Of a stretch of 64,000 bases of DNA, positions 43,623 through 53,364 are shown piece after piece. Within the stretch, counting starts at the first letter, position 1. Each line of letters starts with the position of its first letter. The stretch covers positions 3,162,001 to 3,226,000 of the forward strand of contig NZ_CP118631.1 in NCBI RefSeq assembly GCF_028993635.1, read 5' to 3'. A program made the position numbers and the translations under genes. The stretch is from Mucilaginibacter sp. SJ. GTDB lineage: Bacteria > Bacteroidota > Bacteroidia > Sphingobacteriales > Sphingobacteriaceae. The notes below the pieces were generated by a model, which did no database searches, was not told where the DNA came from, and was given only the letters and a program-made list of their open reading frames with translations.

Positions 43623-45331
43623 GTTTAACCGACTGGATTGTTTTAGGCCTTACCATATTTTCTATAGTGCTTTATGGCATATGGAAAAGCGGCAATAATA
43701 AAAATATCGACCAGTTTTTGATGGGCAGCCGCTCATTGCCCTGGTACCATGTGGGCTTATCGGTAATGGCTACCCAGGCAAGTGCTATTACCTTTCTTTC
43801 GGCACCGGGCCAGGCTTATTCAGACGGGATGCGTTTTGTGCAGTTCTACTTCGGGCTGCCCCTGGCCATGATCGTACTTTGTATCACCTTTGTCCCCATT
43901 TTCCATCGCCTTAAGGTTTATACTGCTTACGAATTTTTGGAACAGCGTTTTGATCTGAAAACCCGTGCGCTTACATCGTTCCTCTTTCTGGTACAGCGTG
44001 GCCTTTCAACCGGCATTACCATTTATGCCCCGTCTATCATCCTCTCAACCATATTAAATATTAATACGGTTTACACTACACTGTTTATAGGCGGGCTGGT
44101 AATTGTTTATACTGTTTATGGCGGTAGTAAGGCTGTGTCATATACCCAGCTATTGCAAATGAGCATTATTTTTACGGGGATGTTTTTGGCAGGAGTACTG
44201 GTTGTTTACCTGTTGCCCGGCAATGTAAGCTTCATGAGCTCGCTCAAAATGGCCGGTAAAATGGGCCGTATGAACGTGATAGACTGGAAATTCGACCCCA
44301 ATAACCGTTATACCGTTTGGAGCGGATTGATCGGGGGCTTCTTTTTACAGCTTTCCTATTTTGGTACAGATCAAAGCCAGGTTGGCCGTTATTTAACCGG
44401 CAGCTCGGTAGGGCAAAGCCGCCTCGGGCTAATCATGAATGGCCTGATCAAGATCCCGATGCAATTCCTGATCCTGCTGATAGGGGTACTGGTTTTTGCG
44501 TTTTACCAGTTTAACCGCCCGCCAATGTTTTTTAACCAGTATGAGGTTAAACAAATTCGAAAAAGCGTTTACGCTGCGGAATACGACCATCTCAATCAGC
44601 AATATGGCCAGGCTTTTGAGCAAAAAAAGATCAAGGCTAACGAGTTGATAAAAGCCATCGACAGCAAAAATGAAGACCGGATCAGTTATGCCAAAGATCA
44701 ATTAAAGGTGGCCGACAGTAAGGCCCGCCTCATCAGGCAAAACGCCATTGAACTGATGAAAAAAAATAACCCCAAGGCCGATGATAACGATACCAACTAC
44801 GTATTCCTTAGCTTTGTTACCCAGTATCTGCCCAAAGGTTTGATAGGATTACTGATGGCCATTATTTTTCTGGCCTCTATGGGCTCAACCGCGAGTGCTT
44901 TAAATTCATTAGCATCAACCAGTGTGGTTGATATTTACAAACGCATTGTTAATCCCAACGCCACAGATCAGAATTATTTAAATGCATCGCGCCTGGCAAC
45001 GGTGTTCTGGGGCCTGGTTTGCATTGGGATGGCCCTTTACGCCAGCCGCATAGGTAATCTGTTAGAAGCCGTGAATCAATTGGGCTCTTATATTTACGGA
45101 ACCATCCTTGGAGTGTTCATAGTGGCCTTCTATCTCAAAAAAATAAAAGGAACTGCGGTATTTATAGCGGCAGTTATAACGGAAGCAATTATTTGTATCC
45201 TGGGCTATTTTGATGCAATCGCTTATTTGTGGCTCAATGCTATCGGTGCTCTTTTGCTCATCGTAATCGCATGGGTTATCAGCGTAATGGTGCCTCCTAA
45301 ATCAGCATCTACTCAGGAAATCTCAAATTAG
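43619..45331 (+). CDS. Sodium:solute symporter (SSS family)
   Basis: 570-residue inner-membrane transporter with about 13-14 helices. MGSRSLPWYHVGLSVMATQA, YFGTDQSQVGRYLTGSSVGQ and MGSTASALNSLASTSVVDIY are SSS landmarks. An extra hydrophilic segment of about 85 residues, rich in Lys/Gln, lies between helices 8 and 9 (about 300-390, KKIKANELIKAIDSKNEDRI). Coupled to two small membrane proteins upstream. Likely substrates include sugars, nucleosides or sialic acid-like sugars; I cannot choose. Confidence 0.9.
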   Translation: MSLTDWIVLGLTIFSIVLYGIWKSGNNKNIDQFLMGSRSLPWYHVGLSVMATQASAITFLSAPGQAYSDGMRFVQFYFGLPLAMIVLCITFVPIFHRLKVYTAYEFLEQRFDLKTRALTSFLFLVQRGLSTGITIYAPSIILSTILNINTVYTTLFIGGLVIVYTVYGGSKAVSYTQLLQMSIIFTGMFLAGVLVVYLLPGNVSFMSSLKMAGKMGRMNVIDWKFDPNNRYTVWSGLIGGFFLQLSYFGTDQSQVGRYLTGSSVGQSRLGLIMNGLIKIPMQFLILLIGVLVFAFYQFNRPPMFFNQYEVKQIRKSVYAAEYDHLNQQYGQAFEQKKIKANELIKAIDSKNEDRISYAKDQLKVADSKARLIRQNAIELMKKNNPKADDNDTNYVFLSFVTQYLPKGLIGLLMAIIFLASMGSTASALNSLASTSVVDIYKRIVNPNATDQNYLNASRLATVFWGLVCIGMALYASRIGNLLEAVNQLGSYIYGTILGVFIVAFYLKKIKGTAVFIAAVITEAIICILGYFDAIAYLWLNAIGALLLIVIAWVISVMVPPKSASTQEISN

Positions 45332-45411
45332 CCGAATCATTTATCTGCAAATTGTTTGTTTTGCCCCTCTGGGCAATTTGTTATTCTTTATATAAATGCT
45401 ACAGACCTTAA

Positions 45412-45424
45412 GCCCCTCTGGGGC
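45412..45424 (+). terminator. First terminator after the symporter
   Basis: GCCCC-TCT-GGGGC hairpin followed by ATTTTTTAG. An earlier similar hairpin TTGCCC/GGGCAA lies at about 45361-45376. Confidence 0.6.
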
Positions 45425-45447
45425 ATTTTTTAGTTTAAATGCAAATA

Positions 45448-45482
45448 AAAAGGCCCGTTTCTCATACGGAAACGGGCCTTTT
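45448..45482. terminator. Bidirectional terminator between convergent genes
   Basis: A perfect 14-bp stem AAAAGGCCCGTTTC/GAAACGGGCCTTTT with a 7-base loop, having A and T tracts on both sides, between the symporter operon and the DUF2911 gene. Confidence 0.9.
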
Positions 45483-45490
45483 GTATTTTA

Positions 45491-45528
45491 GAGCCCTCTC
45501 CTTTGGAGAGGGTTGGGTGAGGCTTTTA
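45491..45528 (-). repeat. REP-like element at the end of the DUF2911 gene
   Basis: On the minus strand it reads GCCTCACCCAA, then CCCTCTCCAAAGGAGAGGG, GCTC. It begins directly after the TAA stop of the DUF2911 gene (stop at 45526). Same layout as the copies at 25067, 47733, 58986, 63590 and 63883. Confidence 0.75.
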
Positions 45529-46380
45529 CCGCTTAGCCTGATCCAGTGCTTCCTGGTTTAAGCGTGCATATTCTTCATCTTTATCAGCTTTGGCTAAAGC
45601 GATACCGGCTTCGGCAGCGGCAATTGCACCGGCTTTATCCCCTTTACGTAATAACAAACGCGATTCCCATAGCTTATACCACGGACCTTTAGGCTCAATT
45701 TTTTCGGCTTCGTAAACCCAGCCAAGGGCTTTATCAACATCTTTATGGTTTTCGTAGTAGTACTGTATGGCGTTGAAGTAATATGGCTTGCGGTCGCCTT
45801 TCATCAACTCGTCAATATTGGCCGTGATTTTGGCATCGTCGTCGGTTTCCATGTGGATATAGGCCGCGGTTTTGTCCCAAACCAAAACCAGGTCGGTTGA
45901 TTTGGTAGTTGAATTGACAAAAGCCATAGTAAAAGTTTCGCGTTTTTCACTCACGCGGATAGGCTTGATGTTAAAACGCAGAAAATCCTGGTCTTGCTTA
46001 TAGCTGTAAGCGCCCCATTGTTTTACCACTTTATTAAGGATGATGGTCCACTCGCCTTTATTGGGGATACTGAACAGGGAATAAGTACCCGCAGGCACAG
46101 GGTTACCTTCAATAACAACTTTTTCGGTAAAAGTGATAGTTGTTGCCGCGTTGGCGCCGGTGCGCCAAACTTCGCCGTAAGGGATAATGCCCCCGAATAT
46201 TTTGCGGTCTTTAACATTTGGACGGGAATAAGTGATGGTTATTTTCCCTAATCCGAAATCCTGGATGATGGTTTGAGTTGAGCTGGCCTCAGGTATGCGG
46301 GGTATCTGAGCGTATGATTTTGAGCTAAAACAACAGCATGCTATCAGCATACTGAACAGGAGTACGTAGGTTTTTTTCAT
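45526..46380 (-). CDS. DUF2911 secreted protein
   Basis: 284 residues. Signal peptide ends near KSYAQ. The DUF2911 domain follows (about 35-165) with FGLGKITITYSRPNVKDRKI, GGIIPYGEVWRTGANAATTI and EGNPVPAGTYSLFSIP. The C-terminal part (about 190-284) looks TPR-like with Ala-rich helices. The family is common in Bacteroidota and of unknown function. Monocistronic, convergent with the symporter operon. Confidence 0.9.
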   Translation of the reverse strand: MKKTYVLLFSMLIACCCFSSKSYAQIPRIPEASSTQTIIQDFGLGKITITYSRPNVKDRKIFGGIIPYGEVWRTGANAATTITFTEKVVIEGNPVPAGTYSLFSIPNKGEWTIILNKVVKQWGAYSYKQDQDFLRFNIKPIRVSEKRETFTMAFVNSTTKSTDLVLVWDKTAAYIHMETDDDAKITANIDELMKGDRKPYYFNAIQYYYENHKDVDKALGWVYEAEKIEPKGPWYKLWESRLLLRKGDKAGAIAAAEAGIALAKADKDEEYARLNQEALDQAKR

Positions 46381-46545
46381 GATTATAGTTTTCGAATCTA
46401 AGATACCAAATGTTTTAATGCGGATATTATTGTGTATGACCTAAAAATATTTTCAAGGTTTAGAAGCCTTAATACAAATACGTAATAAATGAAGGCATCG
46501 TTGCTGTAAAGCTAAAATTGGCAGCGCTTTATTACCTTTGCACCC

Positions 46546-47733
46546 ATGATTGACGTTATATTAAAGAAGGGTAAAGAAAAAGCCGTACTGCAAAGGCATC
46601 CCTGGGTATTTTCGGGGGCGATTGAAAAAGTAAAAGGCAAACCCGCCAATGGCGATGTAGTGCGCCTGGCGAATACGCAAGGCGAATTTATGGCCTATGG
46701 CTTTTATAACGATCAGTCGAGGGTTACTTTGCGCTTACTGGAGTGGAACAAGGATGTACAAATAAACGAAGCATGGTTTCGCGAAAAAGTAGCAACCGCA
46801 GTTAAAAGCCGTGATAACATATTGGCTAACGGTACCAATACCTGTCGTTTAATTTTTAGTGAATCGGATTATTTGCCAGGCCTTATTGTTGATAAATATG
46901 CCGGTCATTTGGCAGTGCAGGTACTTACATCGGGCATCCAGAATGTAATGCCCGTTATTATTGATGAACTAAAAAAACTGCTCAATCCCGAAAGTATTTC
47001 AGATAAAAGTGATAATGCTTCCCGTGCCCACGAAGGGTTGGCCGAAGCCGAGAATAAAGTACTTGCTGGCAGTCCGCCGCCTGAGCTGGTTGAGGTATTA
47101 GAAAACAACGTTATTTACGGTATCAATATCACCGAAGGCCAAAAATCCGGCTTTTATTGCGATCAGCGCGATAATCGCCATGTGTTGGCTGTACATACTA
47201 AAGATAAAAAGGTACTGGACTGCTTTTGTTATACCGGTGGTTTTACATTAAACAGTCTTAAAGAAGGCGCGACATCAGTAACCAGCGTGGATAGCTCAGC
47301 GCTGGCTATTGAAACTTTGGCCGAAAATATCAGGCTAAATAAACTGGATGCAACCAAACATAGAGCCATTAAATCCGACGTGAATGTGCAGTTACGCAAA
47401 TTCAGAGATGAGGGCGAGAAGTTTGATGTAATCGTACTCGATCCGCCTAAATATGCGCCATCACGCTCGGCGCTCACCCGTGCATCACGTGCTTATAAAG
47501 ATTTGAACCGTTTGGGTATGCTGCTGCTTAATGAGGGCGGCTTGCTGGCAACCTATTCCTGCTCGGGTGCTATGGATATGGAAACCTTTAAACAGGTAAT
47601 TGCCTGGGCCGCGCTTGATGCGGGTAAACAGGTTCAGTTTATCTACCAGTTCCATCAACCCGAAGACCATCCGGTACGAGCTTCCTTCCCCGAAGGCGAG
47701 TATCTGAAAGGTTTGCTTTGCAGGGTGTTTTAG
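46546..47733 (+). CDS. RlmI-like 23S rRNA methyltransferase
   Basis: Class I SAM-dependent methyltransferase of 395 residues. The N-terminal PUA domain (1-75) has HPWVFSGAIEKVKGKPANGD. The catalytic domain has DCFCYTGGFTLNS and VLDPPKYAPSR, and the Cys in YSCSGAM fits m5C methylation of 23S rRNA. A short acidic insertion (about 143-185, DKSDNASRAHEGLAEAENK) is unusual. A -7 box TACCTTTG (46533-46540) lies 5 bp before the ATG, so the leader is very short. The stop is followed by a REP-like element. Confidence 0.92.
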   Translation: MIDVILKKGKEKAVLQRHPWVFSGAIEKVKGKPANGDVVRLANTQGEFMAYGFYNDQSRVTLRLLEWNKDVQINEAWFREKVATAVKSRDNILANGTNTCRLIFSESDYLPGLIVDKYAGHLAVQVLTSGIQNVMPVIIDELKKLLNPESISDKSDNASRAHEGLAEAENKVLAGSPPPELVEVLENNVIYGINITEGQKSGFYCDQRDNRHVLAVHTKDKKVLDCFCYTGGFTLNSLKEGATSVTSVDSSALAIETLAENIRLNKLDATKHRAIKSDVNVQLRKFRDEGEKFDVIVLDPPKYAPSRSALTRASRAYKDLNRLGMLLLNEGGLLATYSCSGAMDMETFKQVIAWAALDAGKQVQFIYQFHQPEDHPVRASFPEGEYLKGLLCRVF

Positions 47734-47757
47734 CCCCCTAACCCCCTAAAGGGGGAA
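47733..47757 (+). repeat. REP-like element at the rRNA methyltransferase stop
   Basis: GCCCCCTAA then CCCCCTAAAGGGGG begins at the last base of the TAG stop codon. It has the same polarity to the gene as the other copies and precedes an 18-bp hairpin. Confidence 0.75.
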
Positions 47758-47762
47758 CGTTA

Positions 47763-47801
47763 GCCGAAGGCCTGTTTTGCTGCGCAAAACAGGCCTTCGG
47801 C
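47763..47801 (+). terminator. 18-bp perfect hairpin after the rRNA methyltransferase
   Basis: GCCGAAGGCCTGTTTTGC and its exact reverse complement flank a 3-base loop (47781-47783). It lacks an immediate T run. It lies 30 bp after the stop, behind the REP-like copy; either a terminator or a separate palindromic repeat. Confidence 0.7.
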
Positions 47802-47841
47802 ATTTAACGCTGTCGCGGGCTTTTAAGTGCGAATAATAAAC

Positions 47842-47956
47842 CATGTCATTGCGAGGCGCGGAACGGGAATGAGCGAGGGTGCGACGTGGCAATCGCATGC
47901 TATACAGGGCGGCCTTGCTTTCGTGCGATTGCCGCGCTATCGCTCGCAATGGCATG
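47842..47956. repeat. TCATTGCGAG-type palindromic element
   Basis: CATGTCATTGCGAG (47842-47855) faces CTCGCAATGGCATG (47943-47956) and an inner pair CGTGGCAATCGCA faces TGCGATTGCCGCG. Total 115 bases. The motif TCATTGCGAGG recurs in many genomes as a dispersed palindromic repeat, so this is probably a MITE-like or REP-like insertion. Confidence 0.75.
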
Positions 47957-48253
47957 TTTTTTGTTCATTTCATAAACCGGTCATTATGTGCACCACAGGT
48001 TACGCTGCCGCTAAACCTGCGGCAGTTTTTAAATTACACCTTCCATTCGCTTAAAAAAGCGGTTAATTTTTGAGCGGTTAATAAAATTTTAGCCCAATTA
48101 ACCCCTTTTTTAACCCCCGTTTTAATACCACCCGCTATATCATTGCTGTGCCAAATGGAAAACATGATATGTATTAAGCGGGTTTAACCATCCCTGTTTA
48201 ATGTTTTTTGCTTCCCTTTTGGCAAGAGTTATAAACCCATTAACCAATTATTT
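47957..48253. other. Upstream region of the SusC operon
   Basis: No gene. It contains a weak hairpin ACCCGCTATATCAT/ATGATATGTATTAAGCGGGT at about 48127-48184 and the promoter region of the PUL, where no clear TAnnTTTG box is visible. No sensor gene for the PUL lies here. Confidence 0.4.
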
Positions 48254-51200
48254 ATGTACGAAAATTTTACCAATTATGATGGATGCCATCGCATCCGTTA
48301 TCGTGCTAAAATTAAAGGGATGCTTCAATGCTGCATAACCGCCCTTTTATTTTTAGCCATGTGTACTTCGGCTTTTGCTCAGGGCAGCAAAATAACCGGT
48401 GTAGTAAATGACGAGCATGGGCAGCCCCTGCCTGGCGTTAGCGTTAAGCTTAAAGGTACGCCCAATGGTACAACTACTAATGTTAACGGCCAGTTTAACA
48501 TCAACGCCGAACCAAGCCAAACGCTGGTATTTACTTTTCTGGGGTACGTTGCACAGGAAGTAAACGTAGGCAGCCAGAAATCGATCACCATTAAGCTTCA
48601 GCCAAACGCCACCAACATGAACGAGGTGGTAGTGGTAGGTTACGGTACCCAGCGTAAAGCAACGGTGACCGGATCGGTTGCATCGGTTACCAACAGCGAG
48701 ATTGTGACTACTAAAAACGAGAACGTGCTGAATATGCTTGCCGGTAAAGTGGCTGGTGTTCGTATTACTCAGAACACGTCTGAGCCGGGATCATTCAGCA
48801 ATGCATTTGATATCCGTGGTTTTGGTAACCCATTGGTAGTTATTGATGGAATCCCCCGCGATAACATCAGCCGCCTTGATCCCAATGATATCGAAAGTGT
48901 TTCGGTATTGAAGGATGCATCGGCTGCTATTTACGGTGTACGTGCTGCAAACGGTGTTGTTATCGTAACTACCAAGAAAGGCAAAAAAGGTACCGTTGAC
49001 CTTAACTACTCTGGTACTTATGGATGGCAGATCCCATCATACATGCCAAAACCTGTTGGCGCTGTTGATTTCATGACCCTGGTTAACGAGCAACTGCTGC
49101 ATAACGTTAACGGCGGGCAAGTAAAATATACCGATGCCGACTTTGCTGCTTACAAAAACGGCTCAAAGACAAGTACGGATTGGTATAGCCCTGTTTTTGC
49201 TAATAGTGCTCCTCAGCAACAACATAACCTGAATGCAACAGGCGGCAGCGAAAATACCAGTTATTTTGTGAGTATGGGTATTACCGATCAGGACGGCTTT
49301 TTCAAAAGTGGCGACCTGAACTACAAGAAATATAACCTGCGCTCAAATCTTACTACCAAAATCAATAAAAACCTCACCATTGATGTAAATCTGAGCGGTA
49401 CGCTTGAACAAAAAAATCAGCCTTACCAGGATGCCTGGTGGATCATCCGCTCGTTCTGGAGGCAGGTACCTACGCAAAGCATCTATGCCAATAATAATCC
49501 GGCATACCTGAACAATGGCCAGGTTGATGGTTCAAACCCTGTTGCTATGGCGGATGCTGACGTGAATGGGTACAAACTCATCGCCAATAAATGGTTACAA
49601 TCTTCGGTAGCCGCAACCTACAATGTACCGTTTGTACCTGGTTTAAGTGCAAAGGGCTTATATAACTATGATTACTATTTTTCAAGCAACAAGATCTATC
49701 AGCGTTCATACAACCAGTATAACTATGATGCCAACAGTAATACCTATCAGGCCATAGCTAATCAAACGCCTGGTTCACTTACCCGTCAGTTTTATGAAAA
49801 GCCAAGCAGCTTAATGCAGCTTTCATTAAACTATGCCAAACAGTTTAAAGGCGGGCATAACGTTACAGCACTGGCGCTTTATGAAGAAAGCGAGCAAAAA
49901 GGGGATAACTTTAACGCGCAGCGTCAGCTTTCACTGCCTGTTGATCAGTTGTCGGCAGGTAATGCTTTAAATCAAACGGCTACGGTTGATGGTGGCTGGC
50001 CTTATGATTTTGTAACCAAATCATTTGTTGGTCGTGTAAACTATGACTATAAATCGAAATACCTCGTTGAGTTTAGCTTCCGGGACGATGCAAACTCTAA
50101 AAACTCACCGCTTAAACGTTGGGGCTTTTTCCCGGGTGCATCTGCCGGTTGGAGAATTTCACAGGAAGGTTTCTGGAAAAATGCCAAAGCGCTTTCGTTT
50201 ATTGATGACCTGAAGATCCGTTTATCATATGCCAAACTGGGTGACGATGCCGGCCTTAACGCTTACCAATACCTTACCGGTTATAACTATCCTGCTACCG
50301 GCGACAATAATAGGTTGCCCCCTGGTTCGGTATTTGACGGCACTTTTGTTAATGGCGCACAAAGCCGTGGTATAGCCAACCCTTACATTTTCTGGTATGT
50401 TGCTAAAACCTATAACGCCGGTATCGACTTGCAGGCCTGGAACGGTTTGTTAGGCTTAACTGTCGATGCCTTCAGACGCGACAGGAGCGGATTGCTTGAT
50501 ACCCGGGCCGATAATCTCCCGGGAGTGGTAGGTGCAGGTTTACCGCAGGAAAATCTTAACAGCGACCGTGCCCAGGGTTTCGATATCGAGATAAACCATC
50601 GTTACCATATTGGCAGCTTTAACTACTTCATTAAAGGTACATTCGGCTATACCCGTACCCAATGGATCAGCAAGGTGCATTCGGCTTATGGCAACTCGCA
50701 GCTTAACTGGCATAACAATAACGACAACCGTTACAACAACATATTCTGGGGTTACGGTGCCAATGGCCAGTTCCAGAATTATCAGCAGATCCTGAACAGC
50801 CCGCAGTTTGTATCACGTAACGCGGTAGTTGGTGATTACATTTTGCAGGATTGGAACGGCGACGGCGTGATCAACGATCAGGACGTGCACCCAATAGCAC
50901 AAAACGTAAGTAACAATAACTACAGCACGCCTTCAACCACATTTGGGTTAACATTGGGTGGTTCATACAAAGGTTTTGATATCAATACCGTATGGCAGGG
51001 TGCTGCAGGTATCAACGTATCATATATCGAACAGTTGAATATCCCGTTATGGGGTGGCGGCAGCGCGTTGTCTATGTTCATGGACAGGTATCACCCAACC
51101 GATCCTAAAGCCGATCCTTATGATCCGAACACCGTTTGGACTCCGGGTACTTTTGCCCTTACCGGTACAACAGCCAACACCAATTCACTGTCAAATATCC

Positions 51201-51427
51201 ACAGTGCAGCATATGTAAGGTTGAAATCTGCTGAGATTGGCTACAGCATTCCTGCCGGAGCAGCTAAAAAGGTGGGTATTAAAGGCGCAAGGATCTTTGT
51301 AAACGGGTATAACATTTTAACCATTACAGGCCTGAAATACCTTGACCCTGAACACCCATCGGCCAATTATGGCTATTTATACCCCTTAGATAAAATTTAT
51401 TCAATCGGTGTAAATGTTAAACTATAA
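48254..51427 (+). CDS. susC: SusC/RagA-family TonB-linked outer-membrane protein
   Basis: 1057 residues. The signal peptide ends near SAFAQ. A carboxypeptidase-like domain (about 45-120) with GVVNDEHGQPLPGVSVKLKG leads to the plug (MNEVVVVGYGTQRKATVTGS, IDGIPRDNISRLDP) and a large barrel ending YSIGVNVKL. SusC proteins import oligosaccharides with their SusD lids. It starts the PUL operon; SusD, DUF3823 and two hydrolases follow. The GH92 suggests mannose-containing glycans. Confidence 0.95.
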   Translation: MYENFTNYDGCHRIRYRAKIKGMLQCCITALLFLAMCTSAFAQGSKITGVVNDEHGQPLPGVSVKLKGTPNGTTTNVNGQFNINAEPSQTLVFTFLGYVAQEVNVGSQKSITIKLQPNATNMNEVVVVGYGTQRKATVTGSVASVTNSEIVTTKNENVLNMLAGKVAGVRITQNTSEPGSFSNAFDIRGFGNPLVVIDGIPRDNISRLDPNDIESVSVLKDASAAIYGVRAANGVVIVTTKKGKKGTVDLNYSGTYGWQIPSYMPKPVGAVDFMTLVNEQLLHNVNGGQVKYTDADFAAYKNGSKTSTDWYSPVFANSAPQQQHNLNATGGSENTSYFVSMGITDQDGFFKSGDLNYKKYNLRSNLTTKINKNLTIDVNLSGTLEQKNQPYQDAWWIIRSFWRQVPTQSIYANNNPAYLNNGQVDGSNPVAMADADVNGYKLIANKWLQSSVAATYNVPFVPGLSAKGLYNYDYYFSSNKIYQRSYNQYNYDANSNTYQAIANQTPGSLTRQFYEKPSSLMQLSLNYAKQFKGGHNVTALALYEESEQKGDNFNAQRQLSLPVDQLSAGNALNQTATVDGGWPYDFVTKSFVGRVNYDYKSKYLVEFSFRDDANSKNSPLKRWGFFPGASAGWRISQEGFWKNAKALSFIDDLKIRLSYAKLGDDAGLNAYQYLTGYNYPATGDNNRLPPGSVFDGTFVNGAQSRGIANPYIFWYVAKTYNAGIDLQAWNGLLGLTVDAFRRDRSGLLDTRADNLPGVVGAGLPQENLNSDRAQGFDIEINHRYHIGSFNYFIKGTFGYTRTQWISKVHSAYGNSQLNWHNNNDNRYNNIFWGYGANGQFQNYQQILNSPQFVSRNAVVGDYILQDWNGDGVINDQDVHPIAQNVSNNNYSTPSTTFGLTLGGSYKGFDINTVWQGAAGINVSYIEQLNIPLWGGGSALSMFMDRYHPTDPKADPYDPNTVWTPGTFALTGTTANTNSLSNIHSAAYVRLKSAEIGYSIPAGAAKKVGIKGARIFVNGYNILTITGLKYLDPEHPSANYGYLYPLDKIYSIGVNVKL

Positions 51428-51440
51428 TCCATTACAGATC

Positions 51441-53351
51441 ATGAAAAAATACACATATACGATATTGGCTTTTTTACTTTGCTGGACAACGGCATGTAAA
51501 AAGCTGGATACCCTGCCCCCAAGTATTGTTAAGGACGATGACGTTTTCGCTACCGCCGCGGGAATTCAGGCCTACATGTCAAGGCTGTACAGTGAATTAC
51601 CTATTGAAGATTTCAGGTATTCGCCCGAAAGAGGTTTAAATATGTTCTGGATCATTGCACCAACAAGCGCCACAACCGGCGAGGCCCTGAGCCGTGACCA
51701 GAATGGATCAATGCAGGAAAATACAGGCCTTTCAACCTGGGGCGATTGCTACAGGGTTATCAGGGATGCCAACTATTTTGCCGAAACGCTGCCCAAATAC
51801 GCAAGCAACTTCACCAACGACCAAGTAAACAACTGGTTAGGTGAGGCAAGATTTGTGCGTGCTGCTACTTACTTTGCATTGGTTAAACGTTACGGTGGTG
51901 TGCCACTTGTTGATAAAGTGCTTAACTATCCGGAGCAAAGCATCGAGGAATTAAAAATACCACGTTCATCTGAAGAAAAGATCTATGATTTTATCGGCAC
52001 CGATCTGGATTATGCTTATACCAATCTACCTGAAACCAACCAGGCAGGCAGGGCCAGCAAATATGCGGCTGCCGGTTTCAAATCAAGGGCAATGCTTTAT
52101 GCAGGTACGGTAGCTAAATACAACCAGATATCGTTGGTTGATGGCAGCGGTAACAGGCTTTGCGGCATCCCGGCAGCAAAAGCGGTTACTTACTTTAAAG
52201 CAGCTTATGATGCAGCGGCATTACTTGACGGTAAATACAGCTTATACAAAAAAGCGTGGGCCGCGGGCGATAAAAATGCACAATATCAAAACTATGTGAA
52301 CCTGTTTTTTGATGCATCGAGCCCCGAAAACATATTTGTACGCCAATACCACTACCCTGAATCGGTGCATGGTTATGATGCCTACAATGTGCCACGCCAG
52401 TTAATGGGCGCTAATGGCTACTCGTCAGAAGTTAACCCTACGCTTGATTTTGTGGAGCTGTTTGACGGTTTTCCTAAAAATGCTGATGGTACCATCAAAA
52501 CTACAACCGGTGGTAAATACGATCTGTACACCAACACTATGGATATATTTGCCAATGCCGAGCCAAGGTTAAGGGCAACCGTAGTTTTGCCGGGTGATGT
52601 AATGAAGGGTGTAAGCATTGAAATTCGCAGGGGTATTTATACAGGTTCTTCAGCTGGTGGAATCAATCCGCTGTTGCCTGCAGGTTCAACTGCTCATTAT
52701 CCAACTGATAACATTGTTCAATCGGCCAACGCCAGCCAAACGCCATACAAATTGCCAAACGGTACAACCATGAACCCTGCCGGTTTAAGCGGTTATTTCA
52801 CTGGCGACGGTACCTGTTCGGTTTCAGGTTTCTCTATCCGTAAATACATCGTACCGGATAAACCAACATCTGAGGTGTTGGAAAACCGTGCCGATCAAAC
52901 ATGGATCGAGTTACGCTATGCTGAAGTATTGCTTAACCGCGCCGAGGCGGCGATAGAGTTGAACTCATTGGGCCAGTCAGACAAGAGCTATGTACAGGAT
53001 GCCTTTACGCAAATTAACGCCATCCGTGAGCGTGCCGGGGCCGACCTGTTAACCGGTACAACCGACGTAACTATCGATGTAGTACGTAAAGAACGTAAGA
53101 AGGAGCTTGGCTTTGAAAACAAACAATACTGGGATATGCGCCGCTGGAGGGTTGCCGATAAGGAGCAAAACAGCACCATTTATCGTACGCTGATGCCTTT
53201 TTATTCGGCTAATGATGGTAAGTACTTCTTTGATGCCCGTTTAGACGAGCGTAATTCAAGGTACACTTTTGATGTGCGCTGGTACTACGAGCAGATTCCA
53301 CAGGGCGAGATTCAGAAAAGCCAGAATTTAATTCAAAATCCGGGTTATTAA
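51441..53351 (+). CDS. susD: RagB/SusD-family surface lipoprotein
   Basis: 636 residues from ATG 51441 (MKKYTYTILAFLL), lipoprotein signal ending at Cys in WTTAC. SusD_RagB features: ANYFAETLPKYAS, WLGEARFVRAATYFALVKRY, YAEVLLNRAEAAIELN, and C-terminal FENKQYWDMRRWRVA. It binds glycan at the cell surface above the SusC barrel. It follows susC by 13 bp. Confidence 0.95.
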   Translation: MKKYTYTILAFLLCWTTACKKLDTLPPSIVKDDDVFATAAGIQAYMSRLYSELPIEDFRYSPERGLNMFWIIAPTSATTGEALSRDQNGSMQENTGLSTWGDCYRVIRDANYFAETLPKYASNFTNDQVNNWLGEARFVRAATYFALVKRYGGVPLVDKVLNYPEQSIEELKIPRSSEEKIYDFIGTDLDYAYTNLPETNQAGRASKYAAAGFKSRAMLYAGTVAKYNQISLVDGSGNRLCGIPAAKAVTYFKAAYDAAALLDGKYSLYKKAWAAGDKNAQYQNYVNLFFDASSPENIFVRQYHYPESVHGYDAYNVPRQLMGANGYSSEVNPTLDFVELFDGFPKNADGTIKTTTGGKYDLYTNTMDIFANAEPRLRATVVLPGDVMKGVSIEIRRGIYTGSSAGGINPLLPAGSTAHYPTDNIVQSANASQTPYKLPNGTTMNPAGLSGYFTGDGTCSVSGFSIRKYIVPDKPTSEVLENRADQTWIELRYAEVLLNRAEAAIELNSLGQSDKSYVQDAFTQINAIRERAGADLLTGTTDVTIDVVRKERKKELGFENKQYWDMRRWRVADKEQNSTIYRTLMPFYSANDGKYFFDARLDERNSRYTFDVRWYYEQIPQGEIQKSQNLIQNPGY

Positions 53352-53364
53352 TTTTAATTGAGAG

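Noticed and set aside
47842..47956. Insertion sequence remnant
   Set aside because: No transposase fragment or clear target duplication; only palindromic arms.
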